Below, piece after piece: positions 1 through 8,020 of a stretch of 55,970 nt of DNA. Each line of letters starts with the position of its first letter. Position 1 is the stretch's first letter. The notes beneath the pieces are model-generated. The model was not told the origin of the DNA and ran no database searches. It worked only from the letters and a program-made list of their open reading frames with translations. The translations under genes were made by a program, and so were the position numbers. The DNA is taken from NCBI GenBank assembly GCA_016788705.1, contig JAEUSQ010000041.1, forward strand, positions 1 to 55,970, read 5' to 3'. Source of the DNA: Bacteroidetes Order II. bacterium (GTDB taxonomy: Bacteria > Bacteroidota > Rhodothermia > Rhodothermales > UBA2364).

Positions 1-2
1 CA

Positions 3-128
3 GCAAGCCTGAGTTTTGTCAGTGCGACTACGGCCACTGGCTCTTACGACAATGCCACTGGCCTCTGGACGCTCGGTAATATCGCCCCCGGAACCTATAG
101 CCTGACGATTAATGTAACGGTGAATTAA
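3..128 (+). CDS. DUF11-repeat protein, C-terminal end (5' part outside window)
   Basis: The open frame enters from the left edge and ends at tandem stop codons (TAA TAA). The 41 visible residues match the second half of a DUF11 repeat: an FVSAT strand, then [15 protein letters not shown], the same signature seen dozens of times in the giant gene at 8499-40079. The protein is therefore probably a secreted beta-sandwich repeat protein. It stops at SLTINVTVN, roughly 35 residues before a complete repeat would end, and carries no C-terminal T9SS sorting domain. That is odd for this family: either the gene is truncated here, or it is exported or anchored differently. A strong terminator follows at once, so this is the real transcript end. 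Confidence 0.8.
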   Translation, partial: ASLSFVSATTATGSYDNATGLWTLGNIAPGTYSLTINVTVN

Positions 129-155
129 TAACTTCCGCCGCCTCCCTCCGAGCAT

Positions 156-187
156 CACCCCGTAGCCAAGCGTTGCGGGGTGTTTTT
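156..187 (+). terminator. Rho-independent terminator after the DUF11 gene
   Basis: Inverted arms CACCCCG (156-162) and CGGGGTG (176-182) enclose a 13-nt loop and are followed directly by five T residues. The position is 28 bases after the stop codon, as expected for an intrinsic terminator. Confidence 0.85.
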
Positions 188-213
188 AATGGTGTAAACA
201 GATCAGATAAAGG

Positions 214-609
214 TCATGGTGCGCCTTTCTGTTTGGCAAACTGGGATTGAAGGTATATAATCATGGGCTTGGGGCTACTTGCCCGCGCCGCTAACAGCTC
301 AATGTTATGACCAGCCTTCTGCTTTCCATCTGGTTGTTTTTTTTGCCAGGCCCGCAATCCGTCCAAAACCTCTGCAACCAAAATGAATACAGGCTGTTTG
401 GGCATCTGTTTTTTGAGGATATGGAGTTCGGTTAACCGCATATCCAGTTTTTGATGGCGGTTTTCATGAAAATCAATCCATGCCAGTCCTAAAAGGGCGC
501 GAAAGTATTGTAGCCGAGTATTGGAATTGTTGTTTGCCAGTGGAGTAATTTGTTTAAATTCAATTACTTCCAGTTCGTGTGGTGTCCTTAGTGCTTTACG
601 ACGCTCCAT
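214..609 (-). CDS. Hypothetical protein, 131 aa
   Basis: This is an open frame of 131 codons with an ATG start, lying convergent to the DUF11 gene and divergent from era. The product is basic, has no signal peptide or membrane segment, and contains a central stretch rich in Leu, Arg and Gln (residues about 30-75) that is probably helical. I do not recognise a family. Nothing larger overlaps it on either strand and it fills the gap between two clearly real genes, which supports a real gene, but no motif confirms translation. Its start lies 104 bases from the era start, so the two would share a divergent promoter region. Confidence 0.5.
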   Translation of the reverse strand: MERRKALRTPHELEVIEFKQITPLANNNSNTRLQYFRALLGLAWIDFHENRHQKLDMRLTELHILKKQMPKQPVFILVAEVLDGLRAWQKKQPDGKQKAGHNIELLAARASSPKPMIIYLQSQFAKQKGAP

Positions 610-713
610 TGATGCGCCAGGATATATTGCACCAATTCCTATTAAACCCGTGCCTATAAAGATTGTACCTTAAGGTCCGACATTGTTTCTTTTCTTTATT
701 CCAATCTGAGTTT

Positions 714-1628
714 ATGGAAGATCTGAGTTTATTGTTTAAAGTCCCGCCAGATTTCCGGTGCGGCTATGTGGCACTTGTGGGGCGTCCGAACGCGGGTAAA
801 AGCACCCTTATGAATGCCTTATTGGGGCTAAAGTTATCCATCGTTACCGCCAAGGCACAAACCACCCGACATCGGGTTTTGGGCATTCTGACCAATGAAC
901 AGGCACAAGTAATCTTTTTAGATACGCCTGGCATCATTAAACCAAACTATAAGTTGCAAGAACGCATGATGTCTTCGGTACAGGGGGCGGTAATGGATGC
1001 GGATTTGGTGGTTTTTTTAATAGATGCGCAACACGAGCATATGCATCCGGAAGTGTTGAACTATTTAAAAGACCGACCTGCCATCCTAGCGATCAATAAA
1101 ATGGATCTCGTTTCCAAAGAAAAAGTATTGCCTTTGGTTAGTCAATGTCTTGAACAACGTGATTTTGAAGCGGTAGTGCCTATTTCGGCTCTGAAAGGAA
1201 AGCAGTTAGATGTTTTATTACAAGAGATCACGTCCCGTTTGCCAAATGGCGTCCCTTTTTATCCACCAGATCAGGTGAGCGAGCACCCCGAACGATTTTT
1301 TATCGCCGAAACCATCCGCGAGAAAATATTCCAACGGTTTCATCAGGAAGTGCCATACGCCACACAGGTGAATATTGTGGCCTATGAAGCACGCGAAGAC
1401 CGTGCGGATCTGATTGATGCAGAGATTGTGGTGGAACGTGAAACCCAGAAAGGAATCCTAATTGGGAAAAAAGGAATTGCCTTAAAAGAAGTGGGAAGTG
1501 AAGCCCGAAAGGACATTGAAGCATTGATCGGTAAAAAAGTATTTTTGCAGTTACATGTAAAAGTTCGTGATGACTGGCGGAGCAAAGAGCACTTTCTGAA
1601 TGCTTACGGCTACCGAATTTCTTCCTGA
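714..1628 (+). CDS. era: GTPase Era
   Basis: Era is a cytoplasmic GTPase that binds the 3' end of 16S rRNA and acts in 30S subunit assembly. All GTPase motifs are visible: the P-loop GRPNAGKST (residues 23-31), DTPG (70-73), NKMD (128-131) and SAL (158-160). The C-terminal quarter holds the KH RNA-binding domain with the GILIGKKG loop followed by an Era-type end. The 304 residues from this ATG match the usual length of about 300. The frame could be extended 17 codons upstream to a TTG, but that segment has no Era-like sequence, so the ATG at 714 is preferred. No strong Shine-Dalgarno is present. The gene appears to be transcribed alone or with the LolA-like gene 70 bases downstream. Confidence 0.96.
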   Translation: MEDLSLLFKVPPDFRCGYVALVGRPNAGKSTLMNALLGLKLSIVTAKAQTTRHRVLGILTNEQAQVIFLDTPGIIKPNYKLQERMMSSVQGAVMDADLVVFLIDAQHEHMHPEVLNYLKDRPAILAINKMDLVSKEKVLPLVSQCLEQRDFEAVVPISALKGKQLDVLLQEITSRLPNGVPFYPPDQVSEHPERFFIAETIREKIFQRFHQEVPYATQVNIVAYEAREDRADLIDAEIVVERETQKGILIGKKGIALKEVGSEARKDIEALIGKKVFLQLHVKVRDDWRSKEHFLNAYGYRISS

Positions 1629-1698
1629 TAAGGGCGCTTGATCTTGATTCTAACGCCTGTTTGTAATTTGTTTATCATCATCAATCTTACATCAATCT

Positions 1699-2382
1699 AT
1701 GTGTTATCCTTGTCGTCTCTTCTTCTTGCTGATCGTAGCATTTCCGTTTGGACTCGCAGCCCAGCCCTATAAAGACGTGAAAAGTCTGCTAACAGCCGTG
1801 ACCCAGAAAACGGGTTGGGCTAAGTGGCAAACCGTGAAAAACATTCAGGTGAGCAGTCGGGTGGAGTATTTGAAAAAGGTTAGAACCGAAGTGTGGCAGA
1901 TGCCGGGACAATATTATAACAAGAGCATCACGACATCTGGGGGAAAGTCCGTGACGGTAACGGAAGTTCAAACACCGGAAAAAACTTGGCGATATGAAGG
2001 GGATACCAAGCGGACATTTTCGTCGGCGGGGCTGAAAGGCAAGATTTTTCCCGTTCATGAATTAACGCTCCTATACGATCCTGGAGCAAAATTAGCCCCA
2101 AACGAAGTCCTCAAAGGTAAAAGCTGCTATGTAGTTACTCAGCCAACCCGCGATAAAAAATTCCGTCATAAGTTTTATTTTGACCAAACAACGCTGTTGC
2201 TGGTGGCGGTTGATTGGAATTACTTCGATGTAAATATAGACCTACAATGGTATGAAGATTATCGCGTAATGAATGGATTTTGGTATCCATTTCGAGAAGT
2301 TATCAATAACCGCATGACAAAGGTGGTCAATGAAGTGACGTTTAATGTGGATACAACGGGTCTTTTCACGATGCCACGGTAA
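1699..2382 (+). CDS. LolA-like secreted protein (outer membrane lipoprotein-sorting family)
   Basis: The 227-residue product begins with a typical signal peptide: hydrophobic residues about 6-20, cleavage probably after LAA before QPYKD. The mature part is beta-rich and shows the layout of LolA/LolB-like half-barrel proteins: an early YLKKVRTEVWQMPG strand pair, a TWRYEGDTKRTF segment, a YVVTQPTRD strand, a FYFDQTTLLLVAVDW strand, and GFWYPFREVINN near the end. Proteins of this type bind acyl chains of lipoproteins or other lipids in the periplasm. In FCB bacteria many paralogues exist with unknown clients, so the exact cargo is not assigned. The lack of a Cys after the signal peptide suggests a soluble periplasmic protein. 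It lies between era and a DinB-family gene without obvious functional coupling. Confidence 0.7.
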   Translation: MCYPCRLFFLLIVAFPFGLAAQPYKDVKSLLTAVTQKTGWAKWQTVKNIQVSSRVEYLKKVRTEVWQMPGQYYNKSITTSGGKSVTVTEVQTPEKTWRYEGDTKRTFSSAGLKGKIFPVHELTLLYDPGAKLAPNEVLKGKSCYVVTQPTRDKKFRHKFYFDQTTLLLVAVDWNYFDVNIDLQWYEDYRVMNGFWYPFREVINNRMTKVVNEVTFNVDTTGLFTMPR

Positions 2383-2484
2383 TAAAAGAAGGGCGATGAT
2401 CCAGTTGGGTAGTTCCTTGCGTTTTATCCTAATATGGTATTGGTCATGTTGGCAGCCATCTGAAGACGAATCATCAACACATCT

Positions 2485-2973
2485 ATGATGCAACTCACCC
2501 ACTCCGCGATCAGTAGATTACGTTCTCAGCATGAGTCCATTCCTTTTATACTAAATGGAATGAATGAGCATATGTTACGTTATAGGCCAGATTCCCAAAA
2601 ATGGAGTATTTCAGAGCATGTGGCCCATTTGGCACGGTACCAAGAATTAATGCCTGAGCGGATCAAAAAGCTTCTCCTTGAAGAAAATCCTCATTTTCAA
2701 CGCTACGAAGCAGAACAAGACCCTCGGTTTTCTTATTGGTGCAAGATGGAATGGCGGGTGCTGTGGTCGGGTTTGGTGGCTGGGCGGCAAGAATTGATAA
2801 AATTGCTTATAGACCTTCGGCCTACAGACATCGAGCGGACGGCTGTTCATCCACTTTATGGGGCAATTCCCATTCCATTTTGGGTGGAATTTTTCCTGAT
2901 TCACGAAGCACATCATCTGTATGCCATTCTACAACTGGTGGGGAATATGCGGGCGTTACAGCGACAAGGATAG
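2485..2973 (+). CDS. DinB family protein (putative metal-dependent enzyme)
   Basis: The 162-residue product has the DinB/YfiT four-helix-bundle layout. A first histidine motif, SEHVAHLARYQE, lies at residues about 43-54 (His45 and His48), and a second, HEAHHLYAI, at about 140-148 (His140, His143, His144). Three such histidines usually bind a divalent metal, and family members often act as thiol-dependent transferases, for example with bacillithiol. No substrate can be named here. The N-terminal ILNGMNEHMLRYRPDSQKWSI resembles the usual DinB opening in which the protein 'pays' a Trp/Ser motif before the first His. The gene stands 102 bases after the LolA-like gene, and the next 365 bases are non-coding. 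Confidence 0.8.
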   Translation: MMQLTHSAISRLRSQHESIPFILNGMNEHMLRYRPDSQKWSISEHVAHLARYQELMPERIKKLLLEENPHFQRYEAEQDPRFSYWCKMEWRVLWSGLVAGRQELIKLLIDLRPTDIERTAVHPLYGAIPIPFWVEFFLIHEAHHLYAILQLVGNMRALQRQG

Positions 2974-3338
2974 GTGCTCTTTGCCTTCCCATACCGTAAC
3001 TTGGCCTCTTTAATCTCTTTTGGTGGGCGAGAAAATCGCACAAACGCGCAATGGAAAGCTTGGTGACTACGAAATGCGGTCATGTTTTGCACTTATCAAC
3101 CAATTCCTGATAGACGCTTTTTTAGAAAAGACCTGTTGCAGCTTAGTGATAGGTGTTTTTCCTTTATGAAGATTTCTGAACGGTGAGATTGGATTTTTAG
3201 TATGTTAAACAAAATGGTGTTTCTACATACATTTTGCTCCGGCAACAAATAGATCAAAGCAGTTCTTGTGTGGGCCTTAAGGGAAAATATGACAGTGGGC
3301 CTCACAACGCGCATGGTTACAGAATCAATATTTATAAG
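2974..3338. other. Intergenic region without an identifiable gene (365 bp)
   Basis: The region between the DinB-family gene and yigZ contains only weak reading frames that overlap each other on both strands and lack recognisable motifs. No tRNA or strong hairpin is visible. It presumably contains the yigZ promoter. The yigZ frame is open upstream to a TTG at 3234, but the extra residues do not look like the family. Confidence 0.5.
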
Positions 3339-3983
3339 ATGACAATGGCCAATCATGTGATAAAGCAAGGAGCTGTTCTGGACACCTATACAACCACCCA
3401 GTATCCAGCTCACGTTGAAATTCCCAAAATCAAGGGTTCTCGCTTTATTGGCGAGGCTCTTCCCCTGGAAGAAATCGGGATGGTTCCGGAAATGTTAAAG
3501 GTGATTCAAAAGCGAGAATACAATGCCTCTCATTGGTGTTGGGCGTATCGTTTTGGGGTAGATCCGGTGGAGGTGCGGAGCAATGATGATGGAGAACCGA
3601 GCGGGAGTGCGGGTTTACCGATTCTCCGGCAGATCGAACGAAGCGGTTTTACGTCGGTTTTGGTGGTGGTGACACGGTATTTTGGCGGAACCAAGTTGGG
3701 AACGGGCGGATTGGTTCGTGCCTATGGCGAGGCGGCGGAAGCGGTCTTGCAAATATGTGCACCTAAAGAAGTGATCCTTCGCAAAGAGGTTCGGTTGGCC
3801 TTTGCCTATCCAGATACCTCGGCGGCCATGCACTGCATTCAGCAATTCGATGCGCCGATTATTCAAACCCAATATTCGGACCTAACCGAATTGACCGTTG
3901 CAGTACGCAATTCGCAAGTGGAAGCATTGAAAACCAATTTTATAGAGGCATTGCGTGGAAAAGGACACGTTTCCTACCCATAA
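3339..3983 (+). CDS. yigZ: YigZ/IMPACT family protein
   Basis: The product (214 residues from this ATG) carries the UPF0029/IMPACT N-terminal domain. Diagnostic motifs are DGEPSGSAG (residues about 84-92) and VTRYFGGTKLGTGGLVRAYG (about 111-130), which are nearly invariant in the family. A C-terminal DUF1949-like ferredoxin-fold segment follows from about residue 140. Family members are cytoplasmic and are linked to translation control; their bacterial biochemical role is not settled. ATG codons at 3339 and 3345 are both possible starts, and neither has a clear ribosome-binding site. The frame upstream to the TTG at 3234 lacks family similarity. Confidence 0.9.
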   Translation: MTMANHVIKQGAVLDTYTTTQYPAHVEIPKIKGSRFIGEALPLEEIGMVPEMLKVIQKREYNASHWCWAYRFGVDPVEVRSNDDGEPSGSAGLPILRQIERSGFTSVLVVVTRYFGGTKLGTGGLVRAYGEAAEAVLQICAPKEVILRKEVRLAFAYPDTSAAMHCIQQFDAPIIQTQYSDLTELTVAVRNSQVEALKTNFIEALRGKGHVSYP

Positions 3984-4014
3984 AAAAGCCTTCAGACAAC
4001 TTGTCTGAAGGCTT
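3984..4014 (-). terminator. Rho-independent terminator for the minus-strand lipoprotein gene
   Basis: Perfect 14-bp arms AAGCCTTCAGACAA (3986-3999) and TTGTCTGAAGGCTT (4001-4014) form a long stem. Read on the minus strand, the stem is followed by a run of T residues (the A run at 3982-3987), so it mainly terminates the gene ending at 4046. It probably also stops yigZ transcripts arriving from the other side. Confidence 0.85.
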
Positions 4015-4045
4015 GATAAACGACAACACGTTACGTTAATTCAGA

Positions 4046-4744
4046 TCAGGCAACTACTTTTTTTATCTGTCCAATCAATGCCTTTCTTGCTTCTGGAAGT
4101 TGTCCATTATGGCATGTATCACAAGCTTCTTTACTAAGCCAGTTTTTGGGATTCCTTTTAGCGCGAATCAAGTATTGGTTGATTTTTGCTTCGGGGGTTG
4201 ATCCTTTAAGTCGAAGAATCGCTGGAACCAGTACGGTAGCATCGGGGTGATCATACCGATCCAGTATCGCAACATGTTCTGCAATTGCATGATCAACCTC
4301 TTTAGACTGAGGTACACGCGAGTGTACTTTCTCTATGAAGTCAATGGAGCTTGTTTGATCAAATACAAAGATCATCGGATTTTTGGCCGTTTCTAAACTA
4401 AGTCTTTCTGCATTAATCATTTTGTGTATCTCGCGCCAGTTTTTATTCTTATGCCAAGCCGCTAAGATCTTACCAGCACTAAGGTTTACTTGGTGATTCC
4501 ACTTCTGTAATTGAGCCGTTGCATTTTGGTCTTTTCTATTCGATTTAATGGTGTTTATCTGTAAATCTTCCGGGATGTTTGTTGGGCCTATAATGATGTA
4601 TTCTCTACTTGGCCCAGTTTGTTGGGCTAATTTCTCTTGTAGGTCACCTCTTTTCTTGTTTTCAGTTTTCGGAGTGTCGCATCCGGATACTAAAATGGTG
4701 ATTAGTAATAAGTACGGGATAAAAAATATAGAAAAGTATTTCAT
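4046..4744 (-). CDS. Lipoprotein with a single CxxCH haem-c-type motif
   Basis: The 232-residue product starts with a lipoprotein signal: hydrophobic residues 4-19, then the lipobox VSGC with the lipidated Cys at residue 22. The mature part is hydrophilic and mostly helical. Near the C-terminus lies CDTCH (Cys208, Cys211, His212), the attachment signature of c-type cytochromes. No obvious distal Met or His ligand can be assigned, and there is no similarity that I recognise to a known cytochrome family. It may therefore be a small membrane-attached cytochrome or the CxxCH may be incidental. It lies 39 bases downstream of the cysteine-rich miniprotein on the same strand and is followed by a strong terminator, so the two probably form one transcript. 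Confidence 0.7.
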   Translation of the reverse strand: MKYFSIFFIPYLLLITILVSGCDTPKTENKKRGDLQEKLAQQTGPSREYIIIGPTNIPEDLQINTIKSNRKDQNATAQLQKWNHQVNLSAGKILAAWHKNKNWREIHKMINAERLSLETAKNPMIFVFDQTSSIDFIEKVHSRVPQSKEVDHAIAEHVAILDRYDHPDATVLVPAILRLKGSTPEAKINQYLIRAKRNPKNWLSKEACDTCHNGQLPEARKALIGQIKKVVA

Positions 4745-4783
4745 TTTAGTTTGTATTATAATGATTAATGTTGTTATATAGTG

Positions 4784-5101
4784 TCACGCGCCACCGCAAT
4801 AACCAAAATTGAGCCAGGCCGTATTACAATTCCCTAACCACGAGCCGTAACCCGCATAGATGTAGTACTTAGCTGATGGTGGGATTGTTTGGTCATTGCA
4901 GGTACTGAACCAAAGCCAGAATCCACCATAATCGTTTACGGTTGTAACACATTGTCCTTGGGTGTCACCAACTGAGAAAAAATTGGTCCACGAGCACGTT
5001 CTATAACACAGTTCCTCTGCTGCTGTGGCAGTCATGCCCGAAAAAGGAGATCATATAGAAATTGCCGTGACAATGATCATGCTTTTAAAATACTTGAGCA
5101 T
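4784..5101 (-). pseudogene. Small six-cysteine secreted protein with in-frame TGA in its signal peptide
   Basis: The ATG at 5101-5099 is preceded by a very good Shine-Dalgarno (GGAGG on the minus strand at about 5108-5112). It opens a frame beginning MLKYFKSMIIVTAISI, a convincing signal-peptide start, which hits TGA at 5053-5051. The same frame then continues through SPFSGMTATAAEEL to the stop at 4784. Without the TGA the product would be about 105 residues with a cleavage site after TATA or TATAA. The mature part (about 80 residues) is rich in aromatic residues and Gly and has six Cys, suitable for three disulfides. As it stands, translation could only restart at the ATG at 5035, giving 83 residues without an export signal. 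Either a nonsense mutation, a sequencing error, or recoding explains this. I recognise no family. Confidence 0.6.
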
Positions 5102-5151
5102 GTTTTCCTCCAAATTTTGATTGTTAAAATTTTACGTTATGAGGTGTTATG

Positions 5152-5180
5152 GATTTAATGTTTGATGGTTTCCTTGTCAA
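5152..5180 (-). promoter_or_regulatory. Possible promoter of the miniprotein-lipoprotein unit
   Basis: On the minus strand a perfect TTGACA (5180-5175) is followed after 17 bases by TAAATC (5157-5152), then 50 bases of leader and a GGAGG ribosome site. This matches a general sigma-70 layout, although the main sigma factor of FCB bacteria prefers a different consensus, so use is uncertain. Confidence 0.4.
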
Positions 5181-5200
5181 GAGATACGCCATAAAAAATA

Positions 5201-5234
5201 AAAAAAAAGCCCTCTGTTACTTGACCAAAGGGCT
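5201..5234 (-). terminator. Rho-independent terminator after glgC
   Basis: Arms AGCCCT (5208-5213) and AGGGCT (5229-5234) form a hairpin. On the minus strand it runs into eight T residues (the A run at 5201-5208). The stem begins 23 bases after the glgC stop codon. Confidence 0.8.
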
Positions 5235-5256
5235 ATATAGCTAACGGAGAAAAAAT

Positions 5257-6519
5257 CTAAACCGCGCCGATGACAGTTCCACTGGGAATAATGGCTTTTT
5301 TCTTGATGATCACAATACCATCCACAATGCTGTATCCTTCTTCCTCTTTGTTGGGCAGGCCGGGTGCCCCGCGAATAATGACGGTATTGCCAATACGGGC
5401 ATTTTTATCTACGATGGCCCGTTCAATGTAACAGCTATGCCCAATCCCCATAGGAATAGAGCCTGAGTGATTGATTTGGTCTAAGGTTTCGTAATAATCA
5501 TGACCCATGATGATCGAATCTTTGATTACGGTGTCTTTCCCAATTCTTGAGCGAACCCCAACCACCGAATGGACAATCTCTTTGGCGTCAATAATGGTTC
5601 CTTCTGCCAAAATGGATTGCCAAATCTGGGTTCCCATCAGTTTAGAGGTAGGAAGGTTTCTTCTGCGGGTATAGACCGGATTTTCCTTATCGTAGAGGTC
5701 GAACTGTGAAATCGGATTGGTCATTTCAAGGTTGGCCTCATAAAAAGACTGAATGTTACCGATGTCTGTCCAATAACCATCATATAAATAACTCGAGACC
5801 TTGAGTCCGTTTTCAATGGCTATTGGAATAATGTTCTTGCCAAAATCCGTGGCTTCCGGATATCTTTTAAAGAGGTCTTTCAGGGTGCTTCGGTTGAAGA
5901 TGTAAATTCCCATAGAGGCCAAGTACACCTTTCCCTCACTCCGTTGTTTTTCCGGGACTTCGGAGGCCCAGTCTGCCAAAACATCTGATTTGGGTTTTTC
6001 GATAAAACGATTAATGGATTGCGTTTCATCTACCTTCATAATCCCAAAGGAAGTGGCATCTTTGGCATTCACCGGAATCGTGGCAATGGTCAGGTCGGCG
6101 CCAGATGCAATGTGAGCCTCGGCCATGTCCTCGAAACTCATTTGGTAGAGTTGGTCTCCGGAAAGAATGAGGATGTAGTCGTAGTCGTGGTTTTCGAGGT
6201 GGTGCATGGATTGGCGCACGGCGTCGGCTGTTCCTTGAAACCATTGGTCACTTTTGTAGGTCTGTTCTGCCGCCAAAATATCCACAAAGCCATGCGTGAA
6301 GGAATCGAAGTGGTAAGCATTTTTAATATGCTGATTCAGCGAGGCCGAGTTGAATTGCGTAAGGACAAAGATGCGGCGCACCCCCGAATTTAGGCAATTA
6401 GAGATCGGAATATCTATTAACCGAAACTTCCCCCCGATGGGAACTGCTGGTTTAGAGCGGTCTTTGGTGAGGGGGTACAGACGGGAGCCTACGCCACCGC
6501 CCAGAATGAGGCCGAGCAT
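5257..6519 (-). CDS. glgC: Glucose-1-phosphate adenylyltransferase (ADP-glucose pyrophosphorylase)
   Basis: GlgC makes ADP-glucose from glucose-1-phosphate and ATP, the committed step of bacterial glycogen synthesis. The N-terminus shows the nucleotidyltransferase signature GGGVGSRLYPLTKDRSKPA directly after the start, and FRLIDIPISNCLNSG follows. SGDQLY (around residue 120) holds the catalytic Asp, and IEKPKS is the glucose-1-phosphate site. The C-terminal third is a left-handed beta-helix with hexapeptide-like repeats. From this ATG the protein has 420 residues, typical for the family. Upstream in-frame ATGs at 6570 and 6618 would add 17 or 33 unconserved residues, and the latter overlaps glgA. 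It lies downstream of glgA, probably co-transcribed. Confidence 0.93.
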   Translation of the reverse strand: MLGLILGGGVGSRLYPLTKDRSKPAVPIGGKFRLIDIPISNCLNSGVRRIFVLTQFNSASLNQHIKNAYHFDSFTHGFVDILAAEQTYKSDQWFQGTADAVRQSMHHLENHDYDYILILSGDQLYQMSFEDMAEAHIASGADLTIATIPVNAKDATSFGIMKVDETQSINRFIEKPKSDVLADWASEVPEKQRSEGKVYLASMGIYIFNRSTLKDLFKRYPEATDFGKNIIPIAIENGLKVSSYLYDGYWTDIGNIQSFYEANLEMTNPISQFDLYDKENPVYTRRRNLPTSKLMGTQIWQSILAEGTIIDAKEIVHSVVGVRSRIGKDTVIKDSIIMGHDYYETLDQINHSGSIPMGIGHSCYIERAIVDKNARIGNTVIIRGAPGLPNKEEEGYSIVDGIVIIKKKAIIPSGTVIGAV

Positions 6520-6583
6520 CTTGATTTTTCGGTCTTGCGTGCCGGCATTTACATACAGTCCGTGTCTCATGGTTCTATGAGGA

Positions 6584-8020
6584 TTAAAGTGGTGAGGATA
6601 CGCCTTTATAGAGCGCAATATACGCCTCTGCAGATTTTTCCCAAGAAAAATTGAGGTCCATAATGCGCTTCCGAAATCCGGTTAACGTTTGTTCATCGTG
6701 ATACAATAGCGATGCACGATAGAGGGCATGGAGGGCGTCGTCTGTGGAGAAGTGGTCAAATCGGATGCCGCGTGGGTTTTCCTCGGACCAGTCACGGACG
6801 GTGTCGCGAAGACCCCCAACACTCCGGACGATGGGAATGGTGCCATACCTAAATGCATAGAGTTGATTTAGGCCACAAGGTTCAATCCGAGAGGGCATTA
6901 TCAGAAAATCGGAGCCGGCATAGAGTTGGTGCGCCAGAGACTCGTTGTATTCGATCGAAGCGTCAAAGCGCCAAAAGAAGCGATCTCGAAGTGCATAAAA
7001 AGTACGTTTGAGCGCTGGATCGCCCGTTCCGAGTATTAAAAAAGCCATTTTGGCATTGTTTTCCAACGCCCGTTCAATGACTCCCGGCAACAGGTCTGCC
7101 CCTTTTTCAGATACCAGCCTTCCAATAAATGTGACCAACGGCAATTCTGGATCTAAGCGGAAACGTTGACAAATCACTGCTTTGTTTTGGGCCTTGAATC
7201 GGTTCACATCGCCCTCAAAACGGTGGGCAATCAAAGGGTCGGTTGTCGGATTCCAAACCTGTGCATCAATGCCATTTAAAATCCCAGAAGACTTGTGCCA
7301 TTCGTTGTTGAGCAACCAGTTTAGATGGCTATCGGGTGCTTTCAATTCATCCAAATAACCCGGCGAAACGGTGTTTACACGCCACGCACACCGAATGGCC
7401 GATGCCAAGGGGTGGACGGTATCGGCCCAGTCTAATAAATTCCGTGCATGGGCTTCAAAAAGGGGCATTTTGTCTATATGCTGCCAACTGAAGGCACCTG
7501 TATAAGCCCCATTGTGGATGGTTAAAATTGTTGGAAGGTCTTTTAGTGCCCTAAATTCCGGACAATATTTTGCCATAAATGGGATAAGCCCCGTATGATG
7601 GTCGTGACAATGTAATATCTTTGGTTTTTCCCAGAATTGTGCCACCCACTGCAAAACCGCTTGTTGAAAACCTAACCACCGGGATACATCATCACCATAT
7701 CCATGCCCTTCCGGACTGGCGTAAATCCCATCGCGTTCGAATAACTCCGGAATATTGGCAACAAACAACGGGAAGCCAAGTGTATCATCAATTTCCCGTT
7801 CTATGGTGAAAGAAAGATGCCGATCGTGCAGACGAATGGTGCCACGATAGTCTTCAATAAACCGATGTTCTTTTACCCACTTGAGTGCATATTTAGGTAG
7901 AATAACAGCAGACGACACCCCATGTTCGCAAAGGTATTTAGGAAGTGCACCAACGACATCGCCGAGCCCCCCTGCTTTAGCAACAGGATAACATTCAGCG
8001 GAAATGTGTAAAATCTTCAT
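6584..8020 (-). CDS. glgA: Glycogen synthase (ADP-glucose type, GT5)
   Basis: GlgA transfers glucose from ADP-glucose onto the non-reducing end of alpha-1,4-glucan. The 478 residues equal the usual length. The opening MKILHISAECYPVAKAGGLGD contains the KxGGLGD motif (residues 15-21) that contacts ADP-glucose. A second KxGG-like element is not obvious, but the C-terminal domain shows IGRLVSEKGADLLP, the loop around residues 280-300, and MPSRIEPCGLNQLYAFRYG near residue 380, with the acidic catalytic Glu. HNGAYTGAFSW and NTVSPGYLDE are also typical GT5 segments. It begins a glgA-glgC unit read toward the left. No branching enzyme is present nearby. Confidence 0.95.
   Translation of the reverse strand: MKILHISAECYPVAKAGGLGDVVGALPKYLCEHGVSSAVILPKYALKWVKEHRFIEDYRGTIRLHDRHLSFTIEREIDDTLGFPLFVANIPELFERDGIYASPEGHGYGDDVSRWLGFQQAVLQWVAQFWEKPKILHCHDHHTGLIPFMAKYCPEFRALKDLPTILTIHNGAYTGAFSWQHIDKMPLFEAHARNLLDWADTVHPLASAIRCAWRVNTVSPGYLDELKAPDSHLNWLLNNEWHKSSGILNGIDAQVWNPTTDPLIAHRFEGDVNRFKAQNKAVICQRFRLDPELPLVTFIGRLVSEKGADLLPGVIERALENNAKMAFLILGTGDPALKRTFYALRDRFFWRFDASIEYNESLAHQLYAGSDFLIMPSRIEPCGLNQLYAFRYGTIPIVRSVGGLRDTVRDWSEENPRGIRFDHFSTDDALHALYRASLLYHDEQTLTGFRKRIMDLNFSWEKSAEAYIALYKGVSSPL

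Noticed and set aside
663-713. Upstream start of era at a TTG
   Set aside because: The 17 added residues do not resemble Era N-termini, and the ATG at 714 gives the normal length.
3096-3413. A 105-codon minus-strand frame overlapping the start of yigZ
   Set aside because: It overlaps the N-terminus of a well-supported gene and shows no family signature or signal.
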